Source of the DNA: Lepraria neglecta
Lineage: Eukaryota; Ascomycota; Lecanoromycetes; Lecanorales; Stereocaulaceae
Direction of reading: 5' to 3'
NCBI GenBank assembly: GCA_033220425.1
Contig: CM065651.1
Span: 682,001-746,000 of the forward strand
DNA length: 64,000 bases
Positions 36,313-48,253 of this stretch are shown here, one piece after another. A program made the position numbers and the translations under genes. The notes beneath the pieces were generated by a model, which ran no database searches, had not been told where the DNA came from, and was given only the letters and a program-made list of their open reading frames with translations. The number at the start of each line of letters is the position of its first letter. Position 1 is the first letter of the stretch.

Positions 36313-36762
36313 ATGCCATACCCAACCCGCTCCCAAATCCTAGCCATCCTCCGTCCCCTCTCCAATCCTCCAGCTGGTAACAACGAATTTTTCGCCCACG
36401 TCCGCGACGATGTCAATTGGACTGTTACTGGGCACATGATGCTCTCAGGAACCTGGAAAACCAAAGACTCCTACCGCGCCGCCACATTCGCAAAGATTGG
36501 TCCTCTCTTCGCCGAGCCGGGTATGAAACTTGAGGTTCCAGGAGGTGAGGAGGGTATCGTCGTCGGGGAGGATGGACGAGCTGTTGTAGAGTTGAAGACC
36601 GTCGATACGTATACCAAGAGTGGAGCCCTGTACGACCAGCACTATTCATGGCACATGTGGTTTGATAAGGATAGCATGGTTACGAAAGTTAGAGTGTTCA
36701 TGGACACAGCGCACCTGGAGAAGGTACTTGGCGATGAATTGGAAAAGCAGAAGAAAGAATGA
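36313..36762 (+). CDS. SnoaL/NTF2-like fold protein
   Basis: This single-exon protein of 149 residues starts MPYPTRSQILAILRPL. It contains FFAHVRDDVNWTVTGHMMLS, then AVVELKTVDTYTKSG and YSWHMWFDKDSMVTKVRVFM. That order is characteristic of NTF2-like SnoaL-type domains: a long helix, HVxDDVxWTVxGTHPLSG-like cavity, then two antiparallel strands. Such proteins act as small isomerases, cyclases or ligand-binding domains; the substrate here is unknown. The C-terminus is a Lys/Glu-rich helix. There is no signal peptide, so it is probably cytosolic. Its 3' end converges on the NLR gene about 200 bp away. Confidence 0.85.
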   Translation: MPYPTRSQILAILRPLSNPPAGNNEFFAHVRDDVNWTVTGHMMLSGTWKTKDSYRAATFAKIGPLFAEPGMKLEVPGGEEGIVVGEDGRAVVELKTVDTYTKSGALYDQHYSWHMWFDKDSMVTKVRVFMDTAHLEKVLGDELEKQKKE

Positions 36763-36965
36763 ACAAATTACTGGGTCAAATGCCTTGACATTGTTTCCGA
36801 GTAGCTTTTCTGTGTGATCCTCGACCCGGCTCCTTGCAATAAGCACTGAATACTCTTGACTGGATAGATCGGTTTCGGGAAGCCGTCATTGGGGACTGAG
36901 CGTAAGACCAAAGTCCTGCGTCGCGAAGAGATATCATTGTGCTTGCCCCGCGCCCATTGTTTCCT

Positions 36966-39900
36966 TCAGTCATCTTCTTCTGTAGTTATGGAGTTTCTCC
37001 GTGACTGTCTTTCGGACTTTGTTGCGTATTCTTGCAGTACAGACTGCATTTTTATAACCCGTTGGTAGAAGGATTTCACGTTTCTGCAGGTCTCTGGCCG
37101 TAGCGGGTTCATGCCCTTTCCAACGTCTGATGGATTGGCGCCATACTGCAGCAGAAGTTCAGCGGCTTGCCAGTGTCCTTCTCTAATTGCATTAAAGAGG
37201 GGGCGAAATCCTAAGCTATCAGTCTGGTTGTAGTCAGCACCGTGTTCTAATAACGTTCGGACCAGTTCGAGGTATTTCTCATTGGAGTCTGACGCAACTG
37301 TTACTGCTAAGCTTAGGGGAGGGGGTTCTCTGCCTAATTGAAAGGTAGGGATAGCATTTGGGTTGGCACCGCCAATCAGTAGCGTTTTGATACATTCAAG
37401 AATGTTTGGCCAGACATCATCTAAGGTCGTACCGGGGAAGTTATTTTCGCAGATGGTAGCTACTATGAAGTTGAGCGTAGGAGCACCCCCGCCGTTGCAC
37501 TGGCTAGGATCGGCCCCATGTTCAAGTAGCCGCTTTATCAATCGTGAAGACTGAACCGGCATTGAAGAACCATTATGACCTGGAGCCCAGCAATCAAGGA
37601 GTGCAAAAAACAGGGCGCTATGAAGCAACGGCCAACGCTTTGGTGGAGTTGGAGGCAGTCCATACGAACTCCTGTATTCCAAATATGAGAAAACGCCGTA
37701 CGACAAGGCTACAGTCAAAAGATCATAGGAACGGAAGTTTCGATATTTCGCCATTGGTGAAATTAGTAGCCAACCCGGACTGTGTGAACAAAAATTGTGA
37801 AGACCATCTTGTGTCTCATATGGTGCGCTGAGAAATTCCATTGGATGAAATACTGAACAGCGGGATTTCTGAAGAAGGCCATCAAGCAGAGCTCCGAGTT
37901 CCGATCCTGAGACCCCTGAGGTATCCCTAGCGTAAGTGAAGAGGTACTTCAGTGTGGCTGAGTTCGCCTGGAGCTCATCAGATGATAGCTCAACGGCAAT
38001 ATAGATGCAGTATTTGAGCATGTAGTATGACCCATCTTTTTCTGAAATGTCATGAGCTCGCCGAAACATTGAAGTCGCATTTTTTCGGTTTGTGAAGAAG
38101 GTTTTCAAGGTCTGGTGCAGAAACTGAACCTGACTTTGCTGAGTCTGACCGCCAGTTTCCTCGAGCAGGCCCCCACAACGACTCCCCAATCTTCTACTCA
38201 TTCTAGCATGGGACATGGTCTCAGCTTTTTCATGTAAAGCGAGGTCAGTCGCAGCCAGAAGCGAAGTCAGAGTCTGCGGATTCTTTGCACACAGGACGAT
38301 CTGTATCATAATGTATGATTCAAGCGCATATTCGGTTTTGATCTTAGAAAGGGCCCGATGATAAAGATCCTTCAATTCTTCGGGCATAGCTGACAGGACC
38401 TCTCGTAGCTGAGAGATGCTACTTCCATCGACGTACCTCTCTATGAGTTCCTCAACGACAATCCGCACCCAGATAAAGACCCCATTAGCCTTTTGGGTTA
38501 TCTCGGCTGTCAGTTCGTGGAGTTGCGTCATGTCTTGGTCAATGTCCTGGCAGAGAATACTCGAAACAATTTGCTCATGTGCATACCACTGCACATCAGC
38601 TCTCGTGTGTTCGTGGACAAGAAAACCTGGGCAGGTCTCAAAAGCGTTTCTGAACGCCGGTTCGGGTCTGGTAGGAAAGTAGTCCGGATGACCTTGATGA
38701 GATCTCTATGATTGCCCTCGTGTTCGTCCAGGGCGTCAATGAAGAAAAGTATGTTCAGGGGGACTTCGGTTTGTATGGTAAGAGCCGTCAGAGCTTCTTG
38801 TAGATCGTCGATTGACCACTCCTCTGCTGAAAAGAGCTCTTTGCGTGCATACTTCATTCCCTGTTCCGTGGCATTTCGCTGTAGCATAGTAGCGCCTTTA
38901 ACGGCGTTCCTCTTCGAATTTCGACGTATCATGATAGGTAGAACGAACTCCACAAGTTTCTCATTGGCTTCAATAAGGCCATAGAGGAGCTCTTGAAGGA
39001 GCCCTAAAATCGATTTTTGAATGACCGAGCCTCGATCGTGGAAGAAGAACGGGACAAGGTTCCAAGTTCCAGGCTCGGCCACTGCGAGAAGCTCGCGTGT
39101 CTTTGGTTGACCCAACGCATACTTCATTAGTGTCGATTTTCCTGAGCCAGGTTTTCCTGAGACCCAAAAGATAGGCTCAGCTTGTCGCGTGGCGCTTAGC
39201 CAACTCTGAAATCCTACCTCGGGATCAAATAGCCACTTGAAAGTACCGTGGTGTGCATTTGCGACTTGGTCTACCCTTTGGCGTCGTTCGTTGTTCTCAA
39301 GGCTGTAGAAAAAATCTTCGGGCCTCGTTAGAATGCCTGATTGCTCGGGAGTAGAAGTTTTGGGTCAAACCATCCCGCAGTATCGCTGCATTATCTAAAG
39401 ATCATTGAAAAGTCAGCATTGAGGTCACACTGTCTGTTCTCTCATGGCTATGCATCCCGCAGCCCGTCAGGATCAAAGTTTAGGGGATCCTCTTACATCC
39501 TCCTCGAGTGTTCCTGCATTCCTGAAACCAGCGATCTAAGGCGCTGCAAAGACTGAGAAAGCCAGCGTCTTCCATGCCTGTAAACTTGGTCATATTTGAA
39601 TGGTCTGCGTGGATGTCGCTAACGATTTCCATAGGGTCACCAATCACAGAGGAGGCTCGGTCTACAATCTTGAAAAGGGTGAGCATGCCACACTACCGTC
39701 ACGTTGCATGAGCTGCTGTACTCACAGTAACACCATGGGTTTTCTCTGCTTCTCGGAAAGAACGTAACTTGATATTGCAGCGTGCATCATTGAGCGTAAG
39801 CTTAAAACCGGACTGTACACGATCCAAAGTCTCGGCATCATATTTGAGGGCTTGTAACACACGAAGGTTTGGTGACTTTCCCCATAATGTAGATATTCGA

Positions 39901-40677
39901 TATATGGTTTCGCCCAAAGCCGCAATCGATGCGCCTCTGTGGTGTGTGCCCAGGAAACAGACTCCCATAGTCGCAGGGGCTATTGCTTTTAGATGTGTTG
40001 GGGTGTTCAAAGACTGGTTGAGGGCCTGGAATTTTCTGGTCAGTACAGCTTCTCCTCGACAGGGGATCCTCGAGTCGTGATAACACCGTAGAGCTTGCTA
40101 GTATGCGTTCATATCAAAAATGTTAAAATGTATTGACAGGATAAATAGCCTTAAGTTCAGAAAAATTCGAGCAGGGTACGCCTACGTCTTTGACGACTAT
40201 ACCTCCCAGCGAGTGTGCAACGAAGATTAGTGGTCTTGACTCGGCCTCCCCGGATGGTTTGACATCAGCCACGTCAGAGAGAAGGTTGGCAGCATGTTGG
40301 AACACCGTAGCAGTTGATGTCCCCGAGAAGGTGTGGTCTATGTCGACGTCGTAGGCCCATGTGAACCTTCGAAAGCCCGGAAATCTTTGAGGAAGTAAAT
40401 CGCGAGGCCAGAATATTTCAGTGAGGGTCTTCGTAGAAGGCTCGTCATCTACGGCCTCCTTGGGGACGCTATCATCCTGCGAGACACCAGGCTTGGGCTT
40501 TGAGAAGATCTTCCTCCATGACGAAGGATGTTGCTTCCGGGGCTTGGATGAGCCTATGGAACTCGGATCTGGACTTTGATCTTGTCGCCCAAGCTTTTTC
40601 GTCCACGTTTGTTGTCGATCGCCGAAGAGGCCATGGACGAAGACGACACTGCAACAAGCTCTTAGCGCCTTCCTCAT
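36966..40677 (-). CDS. NLR-type protein: SesB-like hydrolase, NACHT and ankyrin repeats (frame change in NACHT)
   Basis: Exons 40677-40186 and 40025-39726, then one from 39668, encode an N-terminal alpha/beta-hydrolase (SesB/DUF676-like). It has VVFVHGLFGDRQQTW, the nucleophile elbow FVAHSLGGIVVKD and FLGTHHRGAS. A NACHT domain follows: the linker HHGTFKWLFDPEVGFQSWL, P-loop SGKPGSGKSTLMKY and Walker B ILFFIDALDEHEGN. After SRPEP-like sequence the family block FETCPGFLVHEHTRADVQ leads to WVRIVVEELIERY. The C-terminus has ankyrin repeats (LLEHGADPSQ, LLIGGANPNA, LLQYGANPSD). The frame shifts near 38670-38680, between RTTFLP and RPEPAFRN, without a clear intron. The gene is therefore either a recently broken allele or has an undetected splice. 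Fungal NLRs of this architecture act in non-self recognition and incompatibility. Confidence 0.8.
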
Positions 40678-40929
40678 TATTTATTACTTCGAAGGTTAAA
40701 GTAGCACATCCTGAACTAATCCTTATAGTTCGAGCAGCCACGATGAAAAGTCGAGGGTTTACCGTCCGAACTTTCTGCTACCTGCGAGTGAATCAATTTG
40801 TAACGTGTATACAGCAGATATGCAGTATACAAATACAATTAGGCTAATGCTAATATAACTATAATAGACATTAAGAGAAGAAGAGGGTGCCCAAACGGGT
40901 GTAGTAGGTCATTGGATGAGCCAATCTTC

Positions 40930-42534
40930 TCAACCCGATCTGATAACCTTGTCAAAGTACCAAGAACGATAGTCCGTATTGGCCCAATCCACCAGAACCT
41001 CGAGCGCCTTGACCATTTGGAATGTGCCCAATAAAGTATCAGAGCCACCAAGTCGAAGCTTTCCGTACATCACATTACTGTCGACTTGCTCTTGAAATGC
41101 CGCAAGGTATAGGTCGTGGCCATACGCCAATAGAGTGGGCATGGTTGGGATCTCCTCAGTTTCCGGCAGCATCTGTCGTGTTCGCATGAAGCCGGCGCCT
41201 GTCCATATTGCTGATTGAACGTCGGCCGTCTCGCCTCCGCTGAAAGGCAATTTGGTCTCTACGCTGATAACGATTGGGCGCATTCGTAATGGGGCATGCA
41301 TTGTTTGATTCACAGATTGAGCCTCCTTTAATTCTCCACGGAGGGTGTACCGGATATTTTTCTCCATATCCTTGTCAGGCTGTATGAAAATAGCGAAGTC
41401 CACCATCTTACCGCCCATTTTCATTCCGCTGGCGTGGGTCATCGACAATGACTTGGGCTGGATGCAGGCTGTGGTGCTGGGCGAAGTTAGCCGTGTTCAC
41501 TCTTTGAACCCCGATAGAGGTTATTTACATGTTCATTGAGCCCATAGTGCCTTTGTATTTGGGGTGCTCAGTAACCAGCGTGTAAAGCGGCTCGTGAACC
41601 TTACTATTCCATACCACTTCGGAGAACCTCTCTTTCTCGCATTTTTTAGCGTTCTGATATATTCGTAGTACTTCTTCACCAAGTCGTCGATCGTAATCCG
41701 TATCGTTACTCGAGAAGTAGGCGTGTATCGGAGGCCAATCGCTCTTATGGAGATTCCCTTCGACGAAGGACTTGGAAAACCACGCGGTCAGTATCACTAG
41801 ACTTTAACAGCGAATTTGCCACTTACCTTGAGTGACCCTGGTATTACACCTATTCCATGTCCTATTGTAACCAGATCCTTATAGTTTTCTAGTACACCAC
41901 TAGCCCTCTCAGCTGTTTCTCCATTCAGCCCTTCACGTGTAGTCGGCCGTTCTGCCATGTTGAGGTCGGCAAATTGCTTGACGGGACTGGTAGATCTAGC
42001 GTTCGAGAGACCTTCAGACTGATTACTATTAGAAACAGAGCTGCCCGTTGGTGAAGAGGTGCTTGTAGTGGCTGGTTGGGGCCTATTGTAGACTGGTGGT
42101 GGGGGGAGCCGAATTGGGTTCTGGATGCCTGGTTCTGAAGTCCTTCTGCGTGTGCGTATAGAACGCGATACTTTTGGCGTCTCTTGATCTAGTTCCTCAT
42201 TTTCGTCTTGGTTATACTCGTTTGTGTCTGGTGAAGCGGTACGTAGGCGTTTGCGAGGTGACTGGCGCCTTTTGCCCTGGGGTGTCTGGCCTTTCCCTTT
42301 CCGAGGCGACATGATATTTCCGCTTATAAGAGCTAGAGGCTGTATTTTGGTAGGAGTATTACTGGCTTTGCACTTTGATGGACTGGTGATGCTGTTGTGT
42401 TGGCCGCAAGGGCGTTTGCGCAGATTGTTGCGAGGCTTCAGTGCTTCTGGAGAACCGGGCTCAAGAGCCTCAATCCAGGTAAGGATGCGGCTCTTCTGGC
42501 TACCGCAGTCATCATATACCTCAGGCAACTGCAT
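40930..42534 (-). CDS. PD-(D/E)XK nuclease-like domain protein (3 exons)
   Basis: Exons are 42534-41827, 41770-41529 and 41476-40930 (introns 56 and 52 bp), giving 498 residues in one frame. The first ~215 residues are a low-complexity Ser/Pro/Arg-rich region with basic clusters (KRRQSPRKRLR, SIRTRRR) that could be nuclear localisation signals. The C-terminal ~280 residues have the order found in a fungal PD-(D/E)XK-like family. EEVLRIYQNAKKCEKERFSE leads to NSKVHEPLYTLV, then TTACIQPKSLS, MVDFAIFI and IVISVETKLPF, where VDFAI and SVETK supply the likely D and ExK residues. It lies next to the NLR gene on the same strand. Its biological role is unknown. Confidence 0.78.
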
Positions 42535-42943
42535 CTATATTACTGTGGGAAGGAGCTGTCGTGGCACATAGTCTCGCTCTCTTGCGTATGTGCGTATGTG
42601 TGCTGAGTCAGCAAACAGACTAGTCCATTGGCCGGGCAATAGCCGAAGTATCTCCATGACCCCTTCACCGTTGGTCATCCACTGTTGGTCGCTCCCTGTC
42701 TTCGTGTAAGTATCCACAGAGATGGTGTGTGGGTTGTCCTAACCTGCCAAAGCAGAGCCTCATGCGAGGTCATGACATGCCATCTCCGATTCGCTGTCAG
42801 CATTATGCAGGTCAATCACAGGACGGCTCATGCCGCTCGCAGCTAAATAGAATTTATGGGGGAAGAAGTTGACGGTGGAGAAGGTCAATAGATTTGACGT
42901 TTTAGATTTTTGAGATTGTGTCCGCCTCTCCTTCTCCAACCTC

Positions 42944-44446
42944 TCACAAAGCCCCTCCCACGGCCCTGACAATCCACATAGCAACCCTAACTCTCCACCC
43001 CGCCCTCCTCTCGTTCCCCTCCAACTCCCCCTCCGTGACCTCCCTAGCTGGCTTCTCCAACAACTCCTCCTCCCTCTTCCATTTCCGCATCAATCCCTCA
43101 TCGCTCGTAACAACCATAGCACCCACTTCAAGATCCAACCCATAGCTACGCGTCGTATAATTCGAAGACCCAATAAGCGTTGCACTGGGTCCTGCTAGGC
43201 TACTACCCGGCAGCGTTACCCATAGCCCCTTAGCGTGATACGTCCATCCATCTTTCTGGCCTACAACCCCTCGCTGCCATTCTCGTAGCTGTATGTTTTT
43301 GCCGCGTGCGGCTTGGAGGAATCGGAGGGAGAGGTGCGTGTATGCTGCTGGGAGCATGCCTGAGATGCCTTTGGAGCCGAAGAAGCCGTTGGCGTGGGGT
43401 GAGGCGGTAAGGATTATGCCGGGGGTTGGGCTTGGGGAACCGGATGCCGCGAGCAGGGCCGAGGTTACAATGGGGTGAGGATTGAAATAGCCGGCTGTGA
43501 AGGTGTAGGATTTTATTGGATGGTTGAGGAGGGTCGTGAAGGCGGGAAGCTCGGTATTGATAGTTGGAGGATGGCATAGGAGGGCATAGACAGATGTGCT
43601 TGTTGTAGGAGCCGACTGAGGGAGCTTAGCTTCTACGAGTGGCTGAAGCAAAGAAGTCGCTGCTGCGATATAGTTCTTAGGAGCTCTCAATGGATCTGGA
43701 GCTTCATTTGACGCTGGCCATTCCAGCACAAACTTGGATGGGTGATCGCTCGGTCGTAGGAGAAAGCTGATGCTGCAGACCGCATGGTGGATTCGGGCGA
43801 AGTAGTCAGCAACTCGCTTGGAGCTGAAGACGTGGTAACGGTCCTGCCGATTGGTGAAATAGTCGTTCGAGAGGTTCGCGCCGGAGAGGATGACCTCGTC
43901 ATCAACCCCGTATAGCTTGATATGCTGTAGTCCCCAACCCTCATTGATACGCTTAGGTATGTACTTCTTCCGGAATCCCGTCAGGTTGGGCGTGTGGTAC
44001 ATGCGCACTTCGACCTGCTCAGGGAACTCTGCCACAAGGGAGGCAAGGAGTGAAGCACATGAGGGATCTGGAGCTTCTCTCGTACCGCGCAATGCGTCAG
44101 TCAGGATAGAGACTTGAAGCCCAGGGCCATTGTGTATCAACGCGTCCCGTATAGTCGCTATGAGCTCCTCTTCAGTCTTGCCAATGTAGAGTGTCGAGAG
44201 ACATATCCTCCTTTTCGCACCCCATATCTTAGCTTTCAAAGTCTCATAGAATTCCTTCGGGCCTTCAAGAACATCAATCTGATCAGCGTTGATATCGATC
44301 CTTGGGGCGAGCCGGTCAAGGTCCGTGGTCAGACCCGCCAATGGTGAGGTGTATGTCGAGCTCTGGGGGGAGGCTACAGGCGAATTTGTCGACTGGAGTC
44401 TGTAACGCGGACGGTAAGGGAATCTGCGAATCCCTCGGACCAGCAT
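42944..44446 (-). CDS. PGS1: CDP-diacylglycerol--glycerol-3-phosphate 3-phosphatidyltransferase (PGP synthase)
   Basis: This single-exon protein of 500 residues is a phospholipase-D superfamily member. Its first HKD-type motif is HIKLYGVDDEVILSGANLSN (about residues 173-192), and the second is YHAKGLWVTLPGSS with IGSSNYTTRSYG (about 405-440). RICLSTLYIGKTEEELI and NEGWGLQH are further family blocks. The enzyme makes phosphatidylglycerophosphate, the committed step to phosphatidylglycerol and cardiolipin, on the mitochondrial inner membrane. The N-terminus MLVRGIRRFPYRPRYRLQS is Arg-rich with no acidic residues, consistent with a mitochondrial presequence. It looks intact. Confidence 0.92.
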   Translation of the reverse strand: MLVRGIRRFPYRPRYRLQSTNSPVASPQSSTYTSPLAGLTTDLDRLAPRIDINADQIDVLEGPKEFYETLKAKIWGAKRRICLSTLYIGKTEEELIATIRDALIHNGPGLQVSILTDALRGTREAPDPSCASLLASLVAEFPEQVEVRMYHTPNLTGFRKKYIPKRINEGWGLQHIKLYGVDDEVILSGANLSNDYFTNRQDRYHVFSSKRVADYFARIHHAVCSISFLLRPSDHPSKFVLEWPASNEAPDPLRAPKNYIAAATSLLQPLVEAKLPQSAPTTSTSVYALLCHPPTINTELPAFTTLLNHPIKSYTFTAGYFNPHPIVTSALLAASGSPSPTPGIILTASPHANGFFGSKGISGMLPAAYTHLSLRFLQAARGKNIQLREWQRGVVGQKDGWTYHAKGLWVTLPGSSLAGPSATLIGSSNYTTRSYGLDLEVGAMVVTSDEGLMRKWKREEELLEKPAREVTEGELEGNERRAGWRVRVAMWIVRAVGGAL

Positions 44447-44759
44447 CTAATCGTATGTCGCCCTTTAGCTTGAGTTCAAGGGGTTGGACAGCCCATACTG
44501 TCAAATATTCGACAATACTTTGAGCAAAATGCACTGTATAAAGAGGGTCGAGTTGTGTATGTCATTTTGGAATCTGAACGGTAAACTTTACACTAGTGGT
44601 CTGATACTTCTGGGCACTGATGTTTTCACGCATAGGACTTGCATTCTCGCTATTGAGAAGAAGTCTAACTCCTCTGGCTATATGAACACCCGAAGGATCC
44701 ACTTCCCTGCAATTGGTTGAAATTGTCTTTCACTGCTCAAATTTCCCAACAGCCTTGCC

Positions 44760-45478
44760 TTATGTAACGCTGACATTGTTGGAAGGATACATCATCATGA
44801 ACATGATCGATCCCGTCTCTGCAAAGAATGTCGCCCCCGTGCCCCCAACATATCTGTGAACTTCCAAGTTCATCGTCGGCAGCCCGAGCATCGCACTTTG
44901 AAACCACAACGCAGCGAACCAAATCGCCTGAAGCTCTTGAGCTATGTCATAGAATGTCATACTCCAACCCGGAGCGTCGACTTTGTTAAGATTCAGCTCA
45001 CAGGCAACTCTTTCCCCAGCGCTGGAGATGGTGAAGTATCTTTTGCATTTGTAAGACCCATCAGGGTACGGATCGAAAGCGTTGTGGTTTTGAGTTGAAA
45101 GAGCGTTGAAAAGGTCTCCTAAGCATGTATAGAAGAACGTCGCGGCCCACACGAAGGACAAAGGGCTACCTAAATAGCTTGAAAATCGGTATACGCCCAA
45201 GGGACCATTGTAGATGAAGGGATCGGGCGGAAAGGTCAAGTTCGTGGACCTGGAGGACACATTCACCGTTTTCCTTGAACAGTGGAACGAGATACCTACT
45301 GCTGAGGTGACGAAAATGGTGGCAAGATCGTGAAGTTTGGCGACTGCAATAATTGTGTTCCAAGGTCTCCAGGATACTGCACTTGAGGGGCGGCATCTTT
45401 GACGAGGGCAGACGCAACAGAACTGGTATGACAGCAAAGGGTCGCAATTGCCAGTACTAGCCCTTTCTGATGCATCAT
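44760..45478 (-). CDS. Hypothetical secreted or membrane protein (2 exons)
   Basis: Exons 45478-45300 and 45249-44760 (intron 50 bp, GTAGGT...CCAG) give 222 residues in frame. The N-terminus MMHQKGLVLAIATLCCHTSS looks like a signal peptide. The middle contains FPPDPFIYNGPLGVYRFSSY and hydrophobic FVWAATFFYTCLGDLF. A Cys-containing segment follows (YKCKRYFTISSAGERVACEL), then a second hydrophobic stretch (IQAIWFAALWF-like). No known family was recognised. It could be a small membrane protein or a secreted fungus-specific protein. The next two genes on its left and right are on the same strand. Confidence 0.6.
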
Positions 45479-45772
45479 GTTGACTGACTTGAAACTTCAG
45501 TGGCCAGTGGGGATCCCTTAATACTTGTTTTGCTCTCAGGGTCCAGCAAAGCTATCTCGATGCGCGATTCGCGGAAGATGTTAGCGACTCAATCCAGTAT
45601 GTAGGACTCATGCGAAAGGGTCCAGCGGTTTTTGAAGCGCTCTCATGTTCGTGAGCTATTTCGAGGAACGTCGCACCTATTGGCAACTCGCTGAAGCCAT
45701 GAACCAAAGATCTCTGCTTCAAATATGAACCAAGATAGGACCTATGAAGCACGTCTTTCGGAGACTGTAAAG

Positions 45773-47021
45773 CTAAAAAGACGTCACATAGGTCCTAGAA
45801 CGGTCATCCTCCTCCCTTTGTCTAGCGACTTCATCCCGGAAAGCGTTGCCACTTCCGCCGGTGTATGGCTCATCTGAGAATGCGCCCTGTTGTCGAGGAT
45901 GATTGTATTCTTCAAGCTGAATGCCACCTTCTTTGCCGACCCTGCCTCGTTTTCGCGATCTCCTCGCCATATAGTCCGCTCCATGGCCTTTGATGTCTCT
46001 CCATGAAAGGTTGTTCCTCCTCATACCACACCAGAGGGCTAGAATGATCAGGATAGCGGCAGCGAAGCCGACTGGTAGGCCAATTTCCAGACCGAGCTTG
46101 GCCGGTAATTTGTGAAAAAGGACTGGAGGTAGAGTTGTCGGGTTGATCACAAGACTGATCATTGGGCCTCGCGAAGGATCCTGCGCTCCGGATTGTAGAT
46201 AGAAAGTGAGATTCTGACCTAAAGTACTATCGTTGCCGGAGGCTCCCATCAGCCACGACTTGTCCATATTTATATTGACGTAGCCTTTTCCATTCGGTTG
46301 TGCTGAGGAATTCCAAACGACGCCTTGTTGTTGATCATCGTATCTCAGCACGATGATATCAGTGGCATTGTTTGAGAATAGAGCAGGGTTCCAGGTTACT
46401 AGAAATGCTTAGCATAGTTATATGTCACAGAACGAACAACCATACATGCGTATGTATATCCAACCCATAGATTTTGCTCATGTTTGGGGGAACAGAATGG
46501 GCCATTGCTGGTGGTCCCATTGATTTGACATGCTGTCAGCTCGTTGTTTGGAATTCCATGAGCGGTAGCGTTGGCTGTGGCTAGATACGCGGAAGCAGTA
46601 TATGTCGAAGTGGATGTCCCGTCGACAATTGTTGCATTGACGCCGTTGGCTATGTATGCCGTCGTCCTCGTTTCTGTAAATGCTGGAGTGCTCACGAAGT
46701 CGGTCACAGTATGATCGCCTGCATCGCTTGCAGATGGTGTAGCTAATGCTGTTGCAGATGACGCCGAATCAGAGCTGGTAGACGAGGTGATTGAGGCGTT
46801 AGTAGCGGTTGCGGCGGATGATCTGGAAGCAGGTGAAGCAGATGAAGCAGGTGTTGAAGCAGCAGCGGAAATAGATGCTGAATAGTCAATTGATTAGCCA
46901 GATTTCAGACAACGATGGCTTTCAATGCTGGCAGCTCACCATCTTGCCGTTGCTCAAGCTGATTTGCAAATGCCTCTTCACCAGAACCCAAATGTCCAAC
47001 AACCCTACGGAGAAGCTCCAT
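45773..47021 (-). CDS. Single-pass membrane protein with Ser/Thr-rich ectodomain (3 exons)
   Basis: Exons 47021-46940, 46877-46446 and 46398-45773 (introns 62 and 47 bp) give 379 residues. Residues 1-27 are charged (MELLRRVVGHLGSGEEAF) with no classic signal peptide. A mucin-like Ser/Thr/Ala region follows, then a folded part (WNPALFSNNATDIIVLRYDD, WLMGASGND). The transmembrane helix is IGLPVGFAAAILIILALWCG. The tail is basic then acidic (YMARRSRKRGR, GGIQLEEYNHP). The layout recalls fungal cell-surface sensors of the Mid2/Wsc type, but no WSC cysteines are present, so this is a family resemblance only. It is divergently transcribed from NDUFA12, with 306 bp between the start codons. Confidence 0.72.
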
Positions 47022-47327
47022 CACGTCTGATCAGAGGTAAACACGTGGCTCTGGTCAAGCTTTGCCAAGTAACAGATTGTGGATCTCAAGAATGTACAAG
47101 AAACCTTGCTGAGTATAAGTAATTGGCATTAAGAAGTAAAAGAGTGCCTTCCAATAAATACCAAGTCTCGAAAAAACAACAATTGCCGCAACAGGGCCCC
47201 GCACCTATCTGTGCGCTTTGATTCGGTACCGACGCTAGCCCTAGCTTCTACCATCGTTCGGTGACATCCAACGCTCTCCATGACAGGAATTGCCTCAGCA
47301 GATTACATATCACTCATTTAGCCTACC

Positions 47328-47923
47328 ATGTCAACAATAATGCGCACACTGCGGAACCTCCGCAAGATAGGCATAAAAGAGTACGCCCACCAAATGCAAT
47401 ACATCGGCGACACCAAAGCCGGCACCTACATCGCTTCCGACAAATACGGCAACAAGTACTACGAGAACCTCGAACAGGAGCTCCCTCGTACGTCCCTCGT
47501 TACTTCCTACTAGTCCTCTTCCTCGCCCTGCCCCTCCAATTACTCTGCCCACACTCAATGATACACATTCGCTGACGTGCCATTGTCTGCAGTACGAACA
47601 CGATGGGTAGATTACAAGCAACAAGAATACGACCCCTCACAAATCGAGCCCGGCTGGCACGCATGGATGTCCTACCTAGTCGACAAGCCCCCAACCGAGG
47701 ATGCCTTATTGAAGACTGGACAGAGGAGTTGGGAGATACCGGAGCATAGGCCGAATTTGACAATGACTAGGGCGGCGTTTAAGACCTATTCTACGTGAGT
47801 GATATCTCTAGCAAGGGAGGCAGGGAGCTAGTGTTGTGGGGGGGATATGCTGACATCGTGGGTGTGGGTAGGGTGAAGCCGAAACATCACGCTTGGTTAC
47901 CGGAGGCGAAACCGAGGAGATAG
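47328..47923 (+). CDS. NADH:ubiquinone oxidoreductase subunit NDUFA12/B17.2 homolog (3 exons)
   Basis: Exons 47328-47487, 47593-47794 and 47872-47923 give 137 residues, the usual size for fungal B17.2-type subunits. The signature is clear: the N-terminal amphipathic helix MSTIMRTLRNLRKIGIKEY, then GTYIASDKYGNKYYEN, RTRWVDYKQQEYDPSQIEP and GWHAWMSYLVDKPPTED. The last exon supplies KPKHHAWLPEAKPRR. It is an accessory subunit of respiratory complex I on the matrix side of the mitochondrial inner membrane. All splice phases fit. Confidence 0.93.
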
Positions 47924-48253
47924 ATAGGAGAGGAGGATTGAAGGTGTATATATGGGTTGTTACAGTGGAGTATGGCGTTGAGATAGCATTGTGTTAGGAA
48001 GTATTCTCGTGTCCGCTGAGACATGCGAATCAGCTTCTCCAAGTGCAAGAAGGCTGGCATTCAAAGTGCTCATTATCCCAATAAGAAGATACAAGAAGCA
48101 ATGGCCAAGCAATGGCCTGTCGAACAATCCACGTTCATTTCAGAAGCTTATACTATGTATATTGAACGAAGGTAAATATGTACATGCAAGACCTGCTCAA
48201 AGAACACCAAAACAACCACTTCAAGCGTCTCCATGTCCAGCACCGAGATCTCT
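47924..48253. other. Short convergent intergenic region
   Basis: This is the 3' flanks of NDUFA12 and the GH53 pseudogene. No feature was recognised. Confidence 0.3.
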
